A DNA stretch of 64,000 nucleotides from JBFGFX01 sp965232455 (GTDB lineage: Bacteria; Pseudomonadota; Gammaproteobacteria; Steroidobacterales; Woeseiaceae): positions 2,294,001-2,358,000 of the forward strand of contig OZ246981.1 in assembly GCA_965232455.1 (NCBI GenBank), read 5' to 3'. The position numbers were made by a program, and so were the translations under genes. Shown in pieces: positions 43,023 to 53,115 of the stretch (position 1 is its first letter; every line of letters begins with the position of its first letter). The notes under the pieces are model-generated. The model saw only the letters and a list, made by a program, of their open reading frames with translations, was not told the DNA's origin and did not search any database.

Positions 43023-44915
43023 ATGTGCGGCATAGCGGCGATCATCTCGCAAGACCGGGATCTTGGTGAACGTATCCCGGTCATGCAGCGCATGTTGGTC
43101 GAGATCGCACATCGCGGTCCGGACGGCGACGGCTGCCTGCATATTGAAAACCAGGCGGTGCTTGGACACCGGCGCCTGGCGATTATCGACATTGAACATG
43201 GGCAGCAACCAATGTGTTCCGGGGACGGTCGATACTCGCTGGTATTCAACGGCGAAATCTACAACTACCTCGAATTGCGGCAGTCGCTGATCCAGCAGGG
43301 CCACCGATTCGAGACGTTTTCGGACACGGAGGTCCTGCTCAAGCTCTTGGTCGAGCAAGGCGCCGATGCCCTGAACAGCTTGAACGGTATGTTCGCTTTC
43401 GTGTTCCACGACCGTGTCGATAACCGATGGATTGCGGCCCGCGACGCGTTTGGAATCAAACCGCTCTACTACACCAACCTGGGCGACGAAATCGTCTTCG
43501 CCTCCGAGATCAAGGCGCTTCTCGCGCATCCCGACATTTCGGCCAGCCGCGACGAATTGGCCCTGCAACAATACCTGTCACTGCAATTCTGCCTGGACGA
43601 AAGAACGATGTTCTCGGGCATCAGCAAAGTGAAACCCGGCTTCCTGCTGGTCGGCCAAGGGCAACGGATTCTCGAACAGCGCTGTTTCTGGGATACCAAC
43701 TACGTCATCGATCACTACCACACGGAAGACTATTTCATCGACCGTCTGCGGGCGCTTCTCGAGGACAGTATCCGCCTGCAGATTCGCTCGGACGTACCGC
43801 TCGGCGGCTATCTTTCCGGCGGTGTGGACTCGAGCCTGGTGTGCGCGCTGGCGGCAAGCCACCTGAACGCACCTATGCCGATGTTCCATGGGCTGTTCAG
43901 GGAATCACCGGCCTACGATGAATCCCGATACGCGAAAATTGCCGCAGAAAATGCCGGCGGCGCTTACAACGAAACCACGATCACCGAACAGGACTTTGTC
44001 GAGTCGCTTCCCGCGCTGATACGGTCATTGGACGAACCGGTTGCGGGTCCCGGGCTTCTGCCGCAGTTCTGCGTAAGCCGCGCTGCTCGGGAAAAAGTAA
44101 CCGTCGTGCTAGGCGGACAAGGCGGAGACGAGATTTTTGGCGGTTATGCCCGCTATCTCGTCGGCTATCTCGAGCAGTCGCTGAAAGGTGCGATCTTCGA
44201 GACTCAGGAAGAAGGCAAACACCTCGTCACACTGGAATCGATCATTCCGCAGCTGCCGTTACTCAAACAGTACAGGCCGTTACTCGCGAAGTTTTGGCGA
44301 GACGGCCTGTTCGACGACATGGATGCCCGGTACTTTCGCCTGATCGATCGAAGCGGCGATCTGAACGCGGCCCTGCATCCTGATACGGTCGCTCAATTCG
44401 ATCCGGCGTGGCTGTTCGCCGAGTTTCAGAAGACGTTCAATCATCCGGACACGGATTCGTACATCAACAAGATGACCCATTTCGACCAGAAGACGCTGCT
44501 TCCCGCCCTGCTTCAGGTCGAAGACCGGGTCAGCATGTCCGTATCGCTGGAAGCACGCGTTCCGCTTCTCGACACGCGTATCGTCGACCTAGTGACGACG
44601 ATGCCACCACCGCTGAAGTTCCAGGGCGGACGTACCAAGCACGTGCTCAAGAAGGCGACACAAACACTGCTGCCAAAAGCAGTGCTCGAACGCAAGGACA
44701 AGATGGGTTTTCCGGTACCGCTGAATGAGTGGATGCAAAAAGGTCCGGTACGGGAGTTTGTCGGCGACATACTGCTTTCGCAGAGCAGCGTCGAGCGCGG
44801 CATTTTCAGGCCGGAGCGCCTGCGGCATTTGATGACCAACCAGGGAGTCGGTGCGCGACAACTGTGGGGAGCATTATCGCTGGAGTTATGGCATCGAGAG
44901 TTCATCGATGGCTAG
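43023..44915 (+). CDS. asnB: AsnB-type amidotransferase (copy 2)
   Basis: A 630-residue protein. Class II amidotransferase domain (MCGIAAI, Cys2; IAHRGPDGDG; 'SLVFNGEIYNYLELRQSLIQ') and PP-loop synthetase domain ('VPLGGYLSGGVDSSLVCALA', GGQGGDEIFGGYARYLVG, 'RVPLLDTRIVDLVTTMPPPL'). Placed directly after the wbpBDE cassette, it likely amidates a di-N-acetyl-uronic acid residue, as WbpS-type proteins are thought to do. It overlaps the next gene by 8 bases. Confidence 0.9.
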   Translation: MCGIAAIISQDRDLGERIPVMQRMLVEIAHRGPDGDGCLHIENQAVLGHRRLAIIDIEHGQQPMCSGDGRYSLVFNGEIYNYLELRQSLIQQGHRFETFSDTEVLLKLLVEQGADALNSLNGMFAFVFHDRVDNRWIAARDAFGIKPLYYTNLGDEIVFASEIKALLAHPDISASRDELALQQYLSLQFCLDERTMFSGISKVKPGFLLVGQGQRILEQRCFWDTNYVIDHYHTEDYFIDRLRALLEDSIRLQIRSDVPLGGYLSGGVDSSLVCALAASHLNAPMPMFHGLFRESPAYDESRYAKIAAENAGGAYNETTITEQDFVESLPALIRSLDEPVAGPGLLPQFCVSRAAREKVTVVLGGQGGDEIFGGYARYLVGYLEQSLKGAIFETQEEGKHLVTLESIIPQLPLLKQYRPLLAKFWRDGLFDDMDARYFRLIDRSGDLNAALHPDTVAQFDPAWLFAEFQKTFNHPDTDSYINKMTHFDQKTLLPALLQVEDRVSMSVSLEARVPLLDTRIVDLVTTMPPPLKFQGGRTKHVLKKATQTLLPKAVLERKDKMGFPVPLNEWMQKGPVREFVGDILLSQSSVERGIFRPERLRHLMTNQGVGARQLWGALSLELWHREFIDG

Positions 44916-46239
44916 CAGCGCCCTCCCTCGCCCGGCGGCGGCTGATATCAAGCAGCACTTGCTCACGGCGTTTCACCAATACTGGGAGCGCGCGCCGCAG
45001 CAGATTGCCAGCCTGCCGATCGCAACTCTCGAATTTCCGACGATCGAACCGACGCTGCGACTGGAGTCGATTGCCCTGCCCGACTGGGCGACGCACTGCG
45101 GCGTTGCCGGGGCGTTGCTGGTGCCCGCCGAAGCTTGCCCACACGGCGACGACTGGCGCCGGGTCGATTGGTGGCTGGCCGGCTTCCTTCTTTTGGAGGG
45201 CTGGCACGAGCGCGTCTACGAAGAACGGCATGGACCTATCCATTCCTACAGCTTCAGGCTCAGGGACTGGGATAGCAGAGTCTGGCGTCATGCGTGGGTA
45301 AACCGAATCGCGATCTTCCTCAGGCTTTGGGCCGCCGAACTACAGCGCGTCGATGACGATTCGCTGTTCGGTCCTCTCCCCGCGCCCGAGATCATGATGA
45401 CGCACGACGTCGACGCGGTGAGTAAGACTCTGCCGATTCGCTTCAAGCAGGGAAGCTTCAACCTGTTGAAAGCAGCGCTTCAGTTCGGCAAAGGCCAATG
45501 GACCAATGCGGGACTGTGCCTGCGGCAAGCGATGCGCTTCTTCCTCGGCCAGGAGAATTGGTGGACGTTCGACAAACTGCTGGCGATGGAGGAAGCGGCG
45601 GGAATCCGATCCCGATTCCATTTTTACGCCGACGGACGGCGCAAGACTCCATTGCGCTGGCTATTCGACCCGGGCTACGACGTCATGAGCGAGCGAATGC
45701 GCAAACTCTTTGACCGGCTCGACGCCGGCGGTTGGCGCACCGGCTTGCACCAGTCATTTGACGCGTGGAAATCAGATGCTCTGATCGCCGCGCAGCGACA
45801 ACGACTGATCGAAGCCTGCAGCGCCGACGTCAACACCTGCAGGCAGCACTGGCTCCGATTCAGCTGGGGCGAGACCTGGGCTGCACAGGAAGCGGCGGGC
45901 CTGGAGGAGGACACCACGCTGATGTTCAACGACCGCATGGGTTTTCGGTCAGCCGCGGCGATCGCCTGGAACCCGTGGAGACCACGGACCGCTCGGGCCC
46001 ACGGTATCCGAGCTGTACCGACCGTACTCATGGACTCTCATGCCTATGACTACCAGCCCATGACCTGCGATGAGCGTCGATCGGAGATCCGGCACTGGCT
46101 GGAGGAATTGAAGACGGTAGGAGGGCGCTGCGCCTTGTTGTGGCACCCGCATACGCTGGGTAGTGACTATGCGTGGGCGGATGGCTTTCAGGACTGCATC
46201 AATCTAAGCGCGGAATTAAAGATATGCGTAAACCACTGA
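44908..46239 (+). CDS. Polysaccharide deacetylase-like protein (copy 2)
   Basis: A 443-residue protein. 'PAPEIMMTHDVDAVSKTLPI' carries a THDVD motif like the NodB metal site; GGWRTGLHQSFDAWKSD resembles the H-x3-H helix, and 'CALLWHPHTLGSDYAWADGF' the late His motif. It is distantly similar in layout to 31497-32912 and both follow an asnB gene. Deacetylation of a sugar in the lipid-linked unit is inferred. ATG 44908 overlaps the asnB stop. Confidence 0.65.
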   Translation: MASSALPRPAAADIKQHLLTAFHQYWERAPQQIASLPIATLEFPTIEPTLRLESIALPDWATHCGVAGALLVPAEACPHGDDWRRVDWWLAGFLLLEGWHERVYEERHGPIHSYSFRLRDWDSRVWRHAWVNRIAIFLRLWAAELQRVDDDSLFGPLPAPEIMMTHDVDAVSKTLPIRFKQGSFNLLKAALQFGKGQWTNAGLCLRQAMRFFLGQENWWTFDKLLAMEEAAGIRSRFHFYADGRRKTPLRWLFDPGYDVMSERMRKLFDRLDAGGWRTGLHQSFDAWKSDALIAAQRQRLIEACSADVNTCRQHWLRFSWGETWAAQEAAGLEEDTTLMFNDRMGFRSAAAIAWNPWRPRTARAHGIRAVPTVLMDSHAYDYQPMTCDERRSEIRHWLEELKTVGGRCALLWHPHTLGSDYAWADGFQDCINLSAELKICVNH

Positions 46240-46997
46240 TCCGCAATTGGCTTCCCGGCTTCATGCGAAAACCGTTGTGGGGCGATCGTCAGCGCTGGGG
46301 ACTGTCTATTCGGCCGGACGATCCATGTTGGATCGAATGGGAGCGCACGGTGCTGAGTTTTTACGTGGCGAACCAGCGTGAAGGATTCGGCGCCAAAGTC
46401 AACGATGCTGGCTATGCGGTCATGCGAAATACCGATATCGATGGAAAAACCGTACTGGAAATCGGGCCAGGTGACATTCGACACAACAAATACTGGCAAG
46501 GATTGCCGGACCAGTATTGGCTCGCTGACATCGACTCATCGATGCTCGAAACAGCGGAGAGAAAACTGACAGACCTCGGCGTTCGCCATCGGTCGACGTT
46601 ATTGACGAGAGGCGATCCGCTGCCTTTCAACGATGCTTCGGTAGACATCGTCGTATCGTTCTACTCCCTTGAGCACATATACCCGTTACAACCGTATCTG
46701 GACGAGTTAAATCGCGTTTTACGAACCGGTGGAACGCTAATCGGTGCGGTACCGGCAGAGGGGGGTCTTGCATGGGGGTTAGGGAGATTTCTGAGCTCTC
46801 GACGATGGTTCCGCAAAAATACAACGATCGATCCCGACAAAATTATTTGTTGGGAGCATCCTAATTTTGCTGACACTGTCATCGATAGTCTGGACCAAAC
46901 GTTTGATCGCGCTCTTGTCTCGCGATGGCCATTTGCGTGGCTACCGTCACTTGATTTCAATCTGATCGTGCAATTCATGTACACGAAACGGACATGA
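46224..46997 (+). CDS. Class I SAM-dependent methyltransferase
   Basis: A 257-residue enzyme. Motif I TVLEIGPGDIRHNKYW, 'YWLADIDSSMLETAERKL', 'SVDIVVSFYSLEHIYPLQPY' and 'LNRVLRTGGTLIGAVPAEGG', all typical of Methyltransf_11. The N-terminal 70 residues are basic and unassigned. Target unknown; O-methylation of a sugar or phosphate is the usual role in such loci. Starts 16 bases inside the deacetylase-like gene and overlaps the following gene (ATGA at 46994). Confidence 0.85.
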   Translation: MRKPLIRNWLPGFMRKPLWGDRQRWGLSIRPDDPCWIEWERTVLSFYVANQREGFGAKVNDAGYAVMRNTDIDGKTVLEIGPGDIRHNKYWQGLPDQYWLADIDSSMLETAERKLTDLGVRHRSTLLTRGDPLPFNDASVDIVVSFYSLEHIYPLQPYLDELNRVLRTGGTLIGAVPAEGGLAWGLGRFLSSRRWFRKNTTIDPDKIICWEHPNFADTVIDSLDQTFDRALVSRWPFAWLPSLDFNLIVQFMYTKRT

Positions 46998-48565
46998 TGC
47001 AAAACCGCAACCCCTATCTCAAAGAAGTGCAGAATTCGCTGCCGCGACTTCTCGCGCTGTTTGATCGAGACAGGACAAGCGAAAGCTTCGGCATCGGCGA
47101 TCGCTATTTTTGGGCATGGGGTCTGATCGATTTCACGAACGGCACTTTCCAGGGTGCAGCGAACGGTTTGGCGCGGCTATGGGGCAGCGGCATGTGGCCG
47201 TATGCGAGCGAGAACGATGCGTTTGCTGCGCGACTCGATGCTATCTTCAAGGGTGCGCGGTTTGCGACGCGCGGTGATGGAAGCTGCGAAGAGGCGTTTC
47301 CCAATGAAGGGTCCTACTGCGTAACCGCGTTGGTCGCGTTCGACCTGCTCAATGCCGTGGACACAATGAAGGCTGGCGGCTTGCCCGAGCCGACACAAAA
47401 AGAATGGCTGAAGATCATTGAGCCAATGGCCGAGTACCTCAAGGCGCATGATGAAACCCACGCGGTCATATCCAATCATCTCGCTACAGCTGTCGCAGCA
47501 CTGAATCGTTGGCACTTGCAGACAGGTGACCAGGCGGCTGAGCGTAAAGTGCGCGTGTTGCTCGAGCGAATCCTCGATCATCAGTCAAGTGAAGGATGGT
47601 TCGAGGAGTACGGCGGCGCGGACCCGGGCTACGAGACCCTCTGCCTGCATTACCTTGCCGACGTCCATCTGCAGAGGCCCGAATGGAAACTGATCGAGCC
47701 TATCGCCCGATCGGTCGGCTTCCTTTGGCACTGTGCGCACCCGGACGGTTCGTTCGGCGGAACGTACGGCAGTCGTTGCACGCGCTTCTACTATCCTTCC
47801 GGCGTGCTGGCTCTGTCTCCCGAAATTCCCGAGGCCAACGCACTTGCCCAATTCATGGCGAGAAGCGTCGCCGACCAGAGAGTGGTGACGTTGGCGGCAA
47901 TGGACGAACCGAATCTCACTCCCATGTTCAACTCCTATTGTTGGGCTGCTGAACTCGCCAACAAAACTCCGCATTCCGTGAAACAACTGCCGCTGCCGTG
48001 CATGAGTCGAAAACCGACGCGTGTCAACTTCCCGAAGGCGGGCCTGCTAATCGATAACGGGCTAGATCACTATACGATCGTCTCCACGCTTCAAGGCGGC
48101 TCGGTCAGTCATTTCAAGAATGACGGCAAGGCGCTCCACGACGCCGGAGTCGTCGTCAGGAAGCCAAACGGCCGTCTGGGTAGCACGCTGATGCGCAATG
48201 CCAGCAACAGGATAGAGCTAAGCGAAGACACACTGATCGTTCATGCCGCAATTGGCCAGATGTCCAAACGACTGCCCAATGCCTTCTATTTCCTCGGTTT
48301 ACGTGGCATGTGCAGCACGATCCTGCGCTTCAGACCGATCCGGGAATGGCTCAAGCGACGCCTGGCTCGCTGGCTCATCACCGGAACCAAGATATGGCCG
48401 GCGAGCAACCGACGGACAATCCGACTGGGCGCCAACCTGGGCATCTCGGACGAACCGACGCTGCCGGACGGCTACGAGGTACTCGACGATGTCCACAACT
48501 TCGTGCCCATGCACATGGCGAGCCAGGGATACTGGCAGATACAGGATGAAGAGTTCTCGCCATGA
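46994..48565 (+). CDS. Uncharacterised protein, probable alpha/alpha-barrel polysaccharide enzyme
   Basis: A 523-residue soluble-looking protein; no signal peptide. Residues ~1-330 have regularly spaced amphipathic helices ('NEGSYCVTALVAFDLLNAVD', 'SNHLATAVAALNRWHLQTGD', 'EGWFEEYGGADPGYETLCLH', 'DGSFGGTYGSRCTRFYYPSG'), a pattern like (alpha/alpha)6 toroids of uronate lyases, epimerases and glycosidases. The C-terminal ~190 residues are beta-rich. I do not recognise the family. Its position within a repeat-unit operon and lack of export signal suggest a cytoplasmic modifying enzyme rather than a matrix hydrolase. Confidence 0.7.
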   Translation: MMQNRNPYLKEVQNSLPRLLALFDRDRTSESFGIGDRYFWAWGLIDFTNGTFQGAANGLARLWGSGMWPYASENDAFAARLDAIFKGARFATRGDGSCEEAFPNEGSYCVTALVAFDLLNAVDTMKAGGLPEPTQKEWLKIIEPMAEYLKAHDETHAVISNHLATAVAALNRWHLQTGDQAAERKVRVLLERILDHQSSEGWFEEYGGADPGYETLCLHYLADVHLQRPEWKLIEPIARSVGFLWHCAHPDGSFGGTYGSRCTRFYYPSGVLALSPEIPEANALAQFMARSVADQRVVTLAAMDEPNLTPMFNSYCWAAELANKTPHSVKQLPLPCMSRKPTRVNFPKAGLLIDNGLDHYTIVSTLQGGSVSHFKNDGKALHDAGVVVRKPNGRLGSTLMRNASNRIELSEDTLIVHAAIGQMSKRLPNAFYFLGLRGMCSTILRFRPIREWLKRRLARWLITGTKIWPASNRRTIRLGANLGISDEPTLPDGYEVLDDVHNFVPMHMASQGYWQIQDEEFSP

Positions 48566-49755
48566 TTCCGCGGTTTCGCCCGATGATAGGGGCAGACGAG
48601 TTCTTCGCCCTGCTCCGGCCGAGTAATGGCGCGGTTGAGGAGTTCGAGAGCGAGTTTGCGGCGCAGTTCGATACCGCGGGGGCAATCGCATTCCCCTACG
48701 GGCGCAGCGCGTTATGGGCGATGCTGAAGGCGATCGGACTGAACGATGCCGACGTCATTACCCCGCCGTACACCTGCTCCGTTGTAGCGCATGCCATCAC
48801 GCTGAGCGGGAACCGACCGAAGTTTGTCGACATCCAGCTTCACGACTACAACATGGACCTCGAGCGATTAGCCGACGCGATTGACCAGCGGACGCACGCG
48901 ATTGTTGCTACACACATCTTTGGCTACCCGCTCGACATCGACCAACTCGATACAATCGTCAAACAGGCGGAGAACCGTTTCGGCCACAAGATTTGGGTGA
49001 TCCAGGACTGCGCGCATTCCTTTAACGCGAGTTGGCAGGGACGCCCGGTCGCAGCGGCCGGAGACGCCGCTCTGTACGGCCTGAACATCAGCAAGGTAAT
49101 GACGTCCATATTCGGGGGGATGCTGACCGTCCCTGACGAAACCCTGGCGGCACGCATCCGCGACTGGCGCGACGAGCAATTCCGCGAACCGGCTGCTCTC
49201 AAATCGTGGCGCAGGCGCCTGTATCTGCTCGCAGTCTATGCCGCCTTTCATGAACGTTTGTACGGCCTGGCCTGGTGGCTGCAAAACAAGACGCCAATTC
49301 TCGACGGGCTGACCCAGGACTATCATCTGGATGACAAAATCCACTTCCCGCCCGACTTCCTCGACCGTATGATCGACATCGAGGCAGCCATCGGTCGTGT
49401 GCAGTTGAAGAAGTACGATCGCATCATCGAACTGCGTCGCCGGAATGCCAGCTGGTACGAGCAGCATCTACCTCGCAACAAAGATTTCATTTTGCCGCCA
49501 ATAGTGGATGGTGCAACGTACTCGCATTATGTGGTACGCACCGAGCGCCGGGACGCATTGATACATGCTTGCGCGAAAGACGGCGTCGAACTAGGCCGCG
49601 TCATCGACTACAGCGTACCCGACCTTGAATCCTATAAATCGGCTGCAAACTGTCCGAACTCGACTATCGCGAGTCATACCGTATTAAACCTACCACTGAC
49701 CGTTGACACCCGAGGATTGCGTCGTGTACTGCGCACGCTGCAAAAGGCAATGTGA
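48562..49755 (+). CDS. DegT/DnrJ/EryC1-like aminotransferase
   Basis: A 397-residue PLP enzyme of a divergent subgroup. 'FPYGRSALWAMLKAIGLNDA', 'DVITPPYTCSVVAHAITLSG', VIQDCAHSFNAS and ALYGLNISKVMTSIFGGM, with Lys178 as probable PLP lysine. The second half (HLDDKIHFPPDFLDRM onwards) matches the truncated copy in the island at 38081. The substrate keto sugar is not known. It overlaps the previous gene by ATGA. Confidence 0.88.
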   Translation: MIPRFRPMIGADEFFALLRPSNGAVEEFESEFAAQFDTAGAIAFPYGRSALWAMLKAIGLNDADVITPPYTCSVVAHAITLSGNRPKFVDIQLHDYNMDLERLADAIDQRTHAIVATHIFGYPLDIDQLDTIVKQAENRFGHKIWVIQDCAHSFNASWQGRPVAAAGDAALYGLNISKVMTSIFGGMLTVPDETLAARIRDWRDEQFREPAALKSWRRRLYLLAVYAAFHERLYGLAWWLQNKTPILDGLTQDYHLDDKIHFPPDFLDRMIDIEAAIGRVQLKKYDRIIELRRRNASWYEQHLPRNKDFILPPIVDGATYSHYVVRTERRDALIHACAKDGVELGRVIDYSVPDLESYKSAANCPNSTIASHTVLNLPLTVDTRGLRRVLRTLQKAM

Positions 49756-49797
49756 TGGTGCTGCTCGGCCGCAAACAGACGAGAACGCGGATCAACC

Positions 49798-51306
49798 ATG
49801 CGTGCGCGTGCAGAGTACGCAATTCCGCGCACCGTCGCTGAAGTACCGGGACCCGCCAATTTGATGCAACGTCTAAAGCAGCTGGGAAAAGACTCACTGG
49901 TCTACGGGTTTGGCGGCATAGCCGCCAGAGGTATCGGCATTCTCGTGCTTCCCATTTACACGAGGATATTTACGCCGGCGGACTACGGAACGATAGAAAT
50001 GCTGGGTCTGATAGCTACCCTGCTCACTGCAATTATCGTGATGGGAATGGACACCGCACAGTCCTTCTACTTCTATAAGCAGAAGGAAGCCGGCAAGAAC
50101 TCACAGGCCGAGGTTGTCTCGTCAATTCTGCAGTGGCGACTCACATGGGGGTTGGCCATCGTGATTGTCGCGACGCTCAGCGCACCGCTGCTGAACGCAA
50201 CGTTTTTTGAGGGCGAACTGACCTGGCACTATTTTGCACTGTCTTTCAGCGGCGCGTTATTCACCTCGGTCATGGATCAAAGTGTGCAGATATTCCGGCT
50301 GCTTTATCGCCCGTGGCCATTTATTGCAATCACGTTGACTCAAATACTGCTCGCGGTCGCCATCGTTCTGACACTGGTCCTGGCGTTCGATCGAGGAATC
50401 ATAGCGTTTTTTATCGGGTCGGCATCCGCCTCCCTTGTCGTCGCGTGCTTCAGCTGGTATCTGGTGCGCGACTATTTGGATTTTCGGCACTGGCAGACGG
50501 ACTGGTGGCCAAAGCTCATCCGCTTCGGTGCACCGCTCGTCCCGGCGGGGCTGGCGATGTACGGGATGAATACCAGCGGACGCTGGTTCCTGCAGTATTA
50601 TCATGGCGCTGATGCGCTCGGAAAGTATGCCGTGGGCGCCCGCTTCGCCTTACTCTTCGCGATAGTTGTCGAGACCTTCCGCAAGGCGTGGTGGCCGATA
50701 GCCATGGATTCGATGCAAAGTGAAGACGGCCCGCAGACGTTCCGGATGATCGCGCGGCTTTACATGGGGGTCGGTGTATCTGCCGTAATCGCACTTACGG
50801 TGCTTTCGCCTTGGCTCGTAGGCTGGTTGACGGGACCGCGTTTTCACGACGCCTGGCCCGTTGTCGGTGTGTTGTGCTGGCAGTCACTGTTTTACGGCCT
50901 GTACCTGGTGGCTTCCGCTGGCATGTTCAAAGCGGAGAAGACATACGTGAACGCGTACTTGATGGGAGCGGCGGCTATCTTGAACATCGGACTGAACGTC
51001 GTTCTCGTGCCACAGTTCGCGGGCATGGGAGCAGCGCTGGCGACGGTGCTGGCGTTTCTCGCGTGGATATCTGTGTCAGCCTACTTCAGCGAAAGGTATT
51101 GGCATACCGGATTCCGGTTCGGCGTCTTTACGGCACAGATAATACTTGGCGCGGCCGTCGCCGCCTGGTTGATCGTGTCTCAGGAAACTCACTCCGCCAC
51201 GATGCGGCTGCTGGTTGCAGGTGTGTGCGCAACGCTGCTGGTTTTCTTCTCAATCGACCGTGAGCACCGGTCGCAGATATGGGCATTCTTACAGAGACAT
51301 GGCTAA
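49798..51306 (+). CDS. wzx: Wzx-type oligosaccharide flippase
   Basis: Up to 502 residues with about 12-14 membrane segments. The start of the core 'KDSLVYGFGGIAARGIGILV' and 'LPIYTRIFTPADYGTIEMLG' is characteristic of the polysaccharide-export (MATE-like) family; a conserved mid-protein block is 'FGAPLVPAGLAMYGMNTSGR'. It would flip the undecaprenyl-linked repeat unit across the inner membrane. ATG 49864 gives a more typical N-terminus than 49798; neither has a clear ribosome-binding site. Confidence 0.92.
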   Translation: MRARAEYAIPRTVAEVPGPANLMQRLKQLGKDSLVYGFGGIAARGIGILVLPIYTRIFTPADYGTIEMLGLIATLLTAIIVMGMDTAQSFYFYKQKEAGKNSQAEVVSSILQWRLTWGLAIVIVATLSAPLLNATFFEGELTWHYFALSFSGALFTSVMDQSVQIFRLLYRPWPFIAITLTQILLAVAIVLTLVLAFDRGIIAFFIGSASASLVVACFSWYLVRDYLDFRHWQTDWWPKLIRFGAPLVPAGLAMYGMNTSGRWFLQYYHGADALGKYAVGARFALLFAIVVETFRKAWWPIAMDSMQSEDGPQTFRMIARLYMGVGVSAVIALTVLSPWLVGWLTGPRFHDAWPVVGVLCWQSLFYGLYLVASAGMFKAEKTYVNAYLMGAAAILNIGLNVVLVPQFAGMGAALATVLAFLAWISVSAYFSERYWHTGFRFGVFTAQIILGAAVAAWLIVSQETHSATMRLLVAGVCATLLVFFSIDREHRSQIWAFLQRHG

Positions 51307-53021
51307 CAACTCAAACAGCAGTGGTGAACGGTCGCACGATAATGAGCCTGCGTATCGCAACCGCGTTCCGAATCCTGCTCATCATTGCATTTTTAGTTCA
51401 TCTCAAACAAAGCTCACAGATATTTAAGAGAGCGAATCGAAATATGAAAAACCACTCAAACGTCGCCGGAAAAATCTTGCGCCATACCAAGATGCTTGTT
51501 GCTGATAGCCTGAATCTGCTGCAGCTCCCCGGAGCGTGGGTCAAGTCGTTACGTCGCAGCGCTCTGCTACTCGACGGTCGGTGGAGCCGATACATGGGTT
51601 TCCAACCTACTCACGCTCTCAATTGCCTGTTCTACCGGACTCAGTGGATCAATATCGATCGGTATGGACGAAGCGGCTGCAGCCCAGTAATCGGGCTGGG
51701 GAGGGTCCCGTTGTCAAGCTGGTTCCACATCAGCAGCATATCAAGCTATGTATATGCGAATGCCGGAGCGGTAACAATGCTGGCCGGCACACTCGGATGG
51801 GCGTTGATGCATCTCGTGTGGCTGGAGGCGGCGACGGCATGGTGGGTACTCGTTACCACTCTAGTCCTAACTTCCAGCGCCACCACCTACGCGATGGCGT
51901 TCATGAAACAAAACTACAACGTGCTCGGTTGGATTTGGATGCCTTTGGCACTTTTCGCTGTGCTGTCGGAACACTGGTTTCTCGCCGCGTTCGCTTGGCT
52001 TGCCGCATCAATGGCAAGTATCACGGTCATATTCGTCGCGGTGCCACTGATGTTGGCTCAATACCTCGTAACGAATGATTTGGAAGTGTTTCTCGTTTTG
52101 ATTCCGGCGCTGGTGAAATCCGGACTCCACTGCCGCAGCTTTTTCCAGCACAAGGAATTCAAAGTTGCTCTGGTGAATCTCGCAAAGCTGATCGGCCTCG
52201 TCAAAACTCGGGCCCGATACAAGCGGGTTAGCCGGTATTTTCCTCTTTCCGATTATTATTTCTTGTCATTGTATCTGGCTGCCTGCGCAGTTTCCTGGTA
52301 CCTCCACGGAGCGACGGCGTTGCTGCCAACCACCGCCGTGTTGCTCTTTGTTGTCAACTGGAGAATCGCACGATTCGCAGACATTCAGTCGGTCATCATT
52401 CTTTTCGTCACGGTGTTTGCCGCTCATACGATTGCATCACCGGCTAACGGAATTTCTCTCGCCCTGCTGTTCCTCGTCGCCAACCCGTTTCCGGTATTCC
52501 TTGGCATCGTTGAAGACGATCTGGACAGAGGCGGCAAGCGAATCGCGATCTATGAACCGTTCGATCATATGCCGATCGAGCAAGAGTGTATGCGCATGTT
52601 CGAGAACGTACCCTCCGGCAGTCGCATCATTCTTGCGTTTGACGATCCCGACGGTGTTTACCAAGACATATTCGACGGCTACAGAACCGCAATAGAACCC
52701 TTTCTCTATGTTGCCGCCCGCGAGGAGATACATCTCTTTCCCGACTGGCACGCGGTTGGTGAGACAAACACGGACGGTGAATTCCACATTTGGGGCCGTT
52801 CCCTGGACGACGTGCGCAGGAACATGGCTCATTGGCAAGCCGACTATGTCCTGTATTATCTCGCGTCGGACGATGCTCTTCCGGATGAATGGTTCGAGCG
52901 CTACCGGATCGTCGGCTCCTTCGATTTTGCGAACCATCTCGACGACCTAGGCCAGTCGAAACCCTGGAGTGACCAAAATCCCTGTCCAAAATTCTTGCTG
53001 TTACAGCCGATATCGGAATGA
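51279..53021 (+). CDS. Uncharacterised polytopic membrane protein
   Basis: Up to 580 residues. Residues ~165-400 hold about 8 hydrophobic segments in pairs ('AGAVTMLAGTLGWALMHLVW', 'WVLVTTLVLTSSATTYAMAF', 'FVTVFAAHTIASPANGISLA'). The ~150-residue C-terminal part is soluble and acidic ('IAIYEPFDHMPIEQECMRMF', 'DYVLYYLASDDALPDEWFER'). The layout recalls GT-C-type or polymerase proteins but I do not recognise a family. Starts at 51279, 51342 and 51444 are possible; the first overlaps wzx by 28 bases. Confidence 0.7.
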   Translation: MGILTETWLTTQTAVVNGRTIMSLRIATAFRILLIIAFLVHLKQSSQIFKRANRNMKNHSNVAGKILRHTKMLVADSLNLLQLPGAWVKSLRRSALLLDGRWSRYMGFQPTHALNCLFYRTQWINIDRYGRSGCSPVIGLGRVPLSSWFHISSISSYVYANAGAVTMLAGTLGWALMHLVWLEAATAWWVLVTTLVLTSSATTYAMAFMKQNYNVLGWIWMPLALFAVLSEHWFLAAFAWLAASMASITVIFVAVPLMLAQYLVTNDLEVFLVLIPALVKSGLHCRSFFQHKEFKVALVNLAKLIGLVKTRARYKRVSRYFPLSDYYFLSLYLAACAVSWYLHGATALLPTTAVLLFVVNWRIARFADIQSVIILFVTVFAAHTIASPANGISLALLFLVANPFPVFLGIVEDDLDRGGKRIAIYEPFDHMPIEQECMRMFENVPSGSRIILAFDDPDGVYQDIFDGYRTAIEPFLYVAAREEIHLFPDWHAVGETNTDGEFHIWGRSLDDVRRNMAHWQADYVLYYLASDDALPDEWFERYRIVGSFDFANHLDDLGQSKPWSDQNPCPKFLLLQPISE

Positions 53022-53115
53022 CCGTGTGTACAAACTTGACAATGCATTACGTCACCGAAGAAAAACGCCACAACCGTATGGACGATTCTCTGAACCTGCA
53101 TTCCGGTGATTCGAC

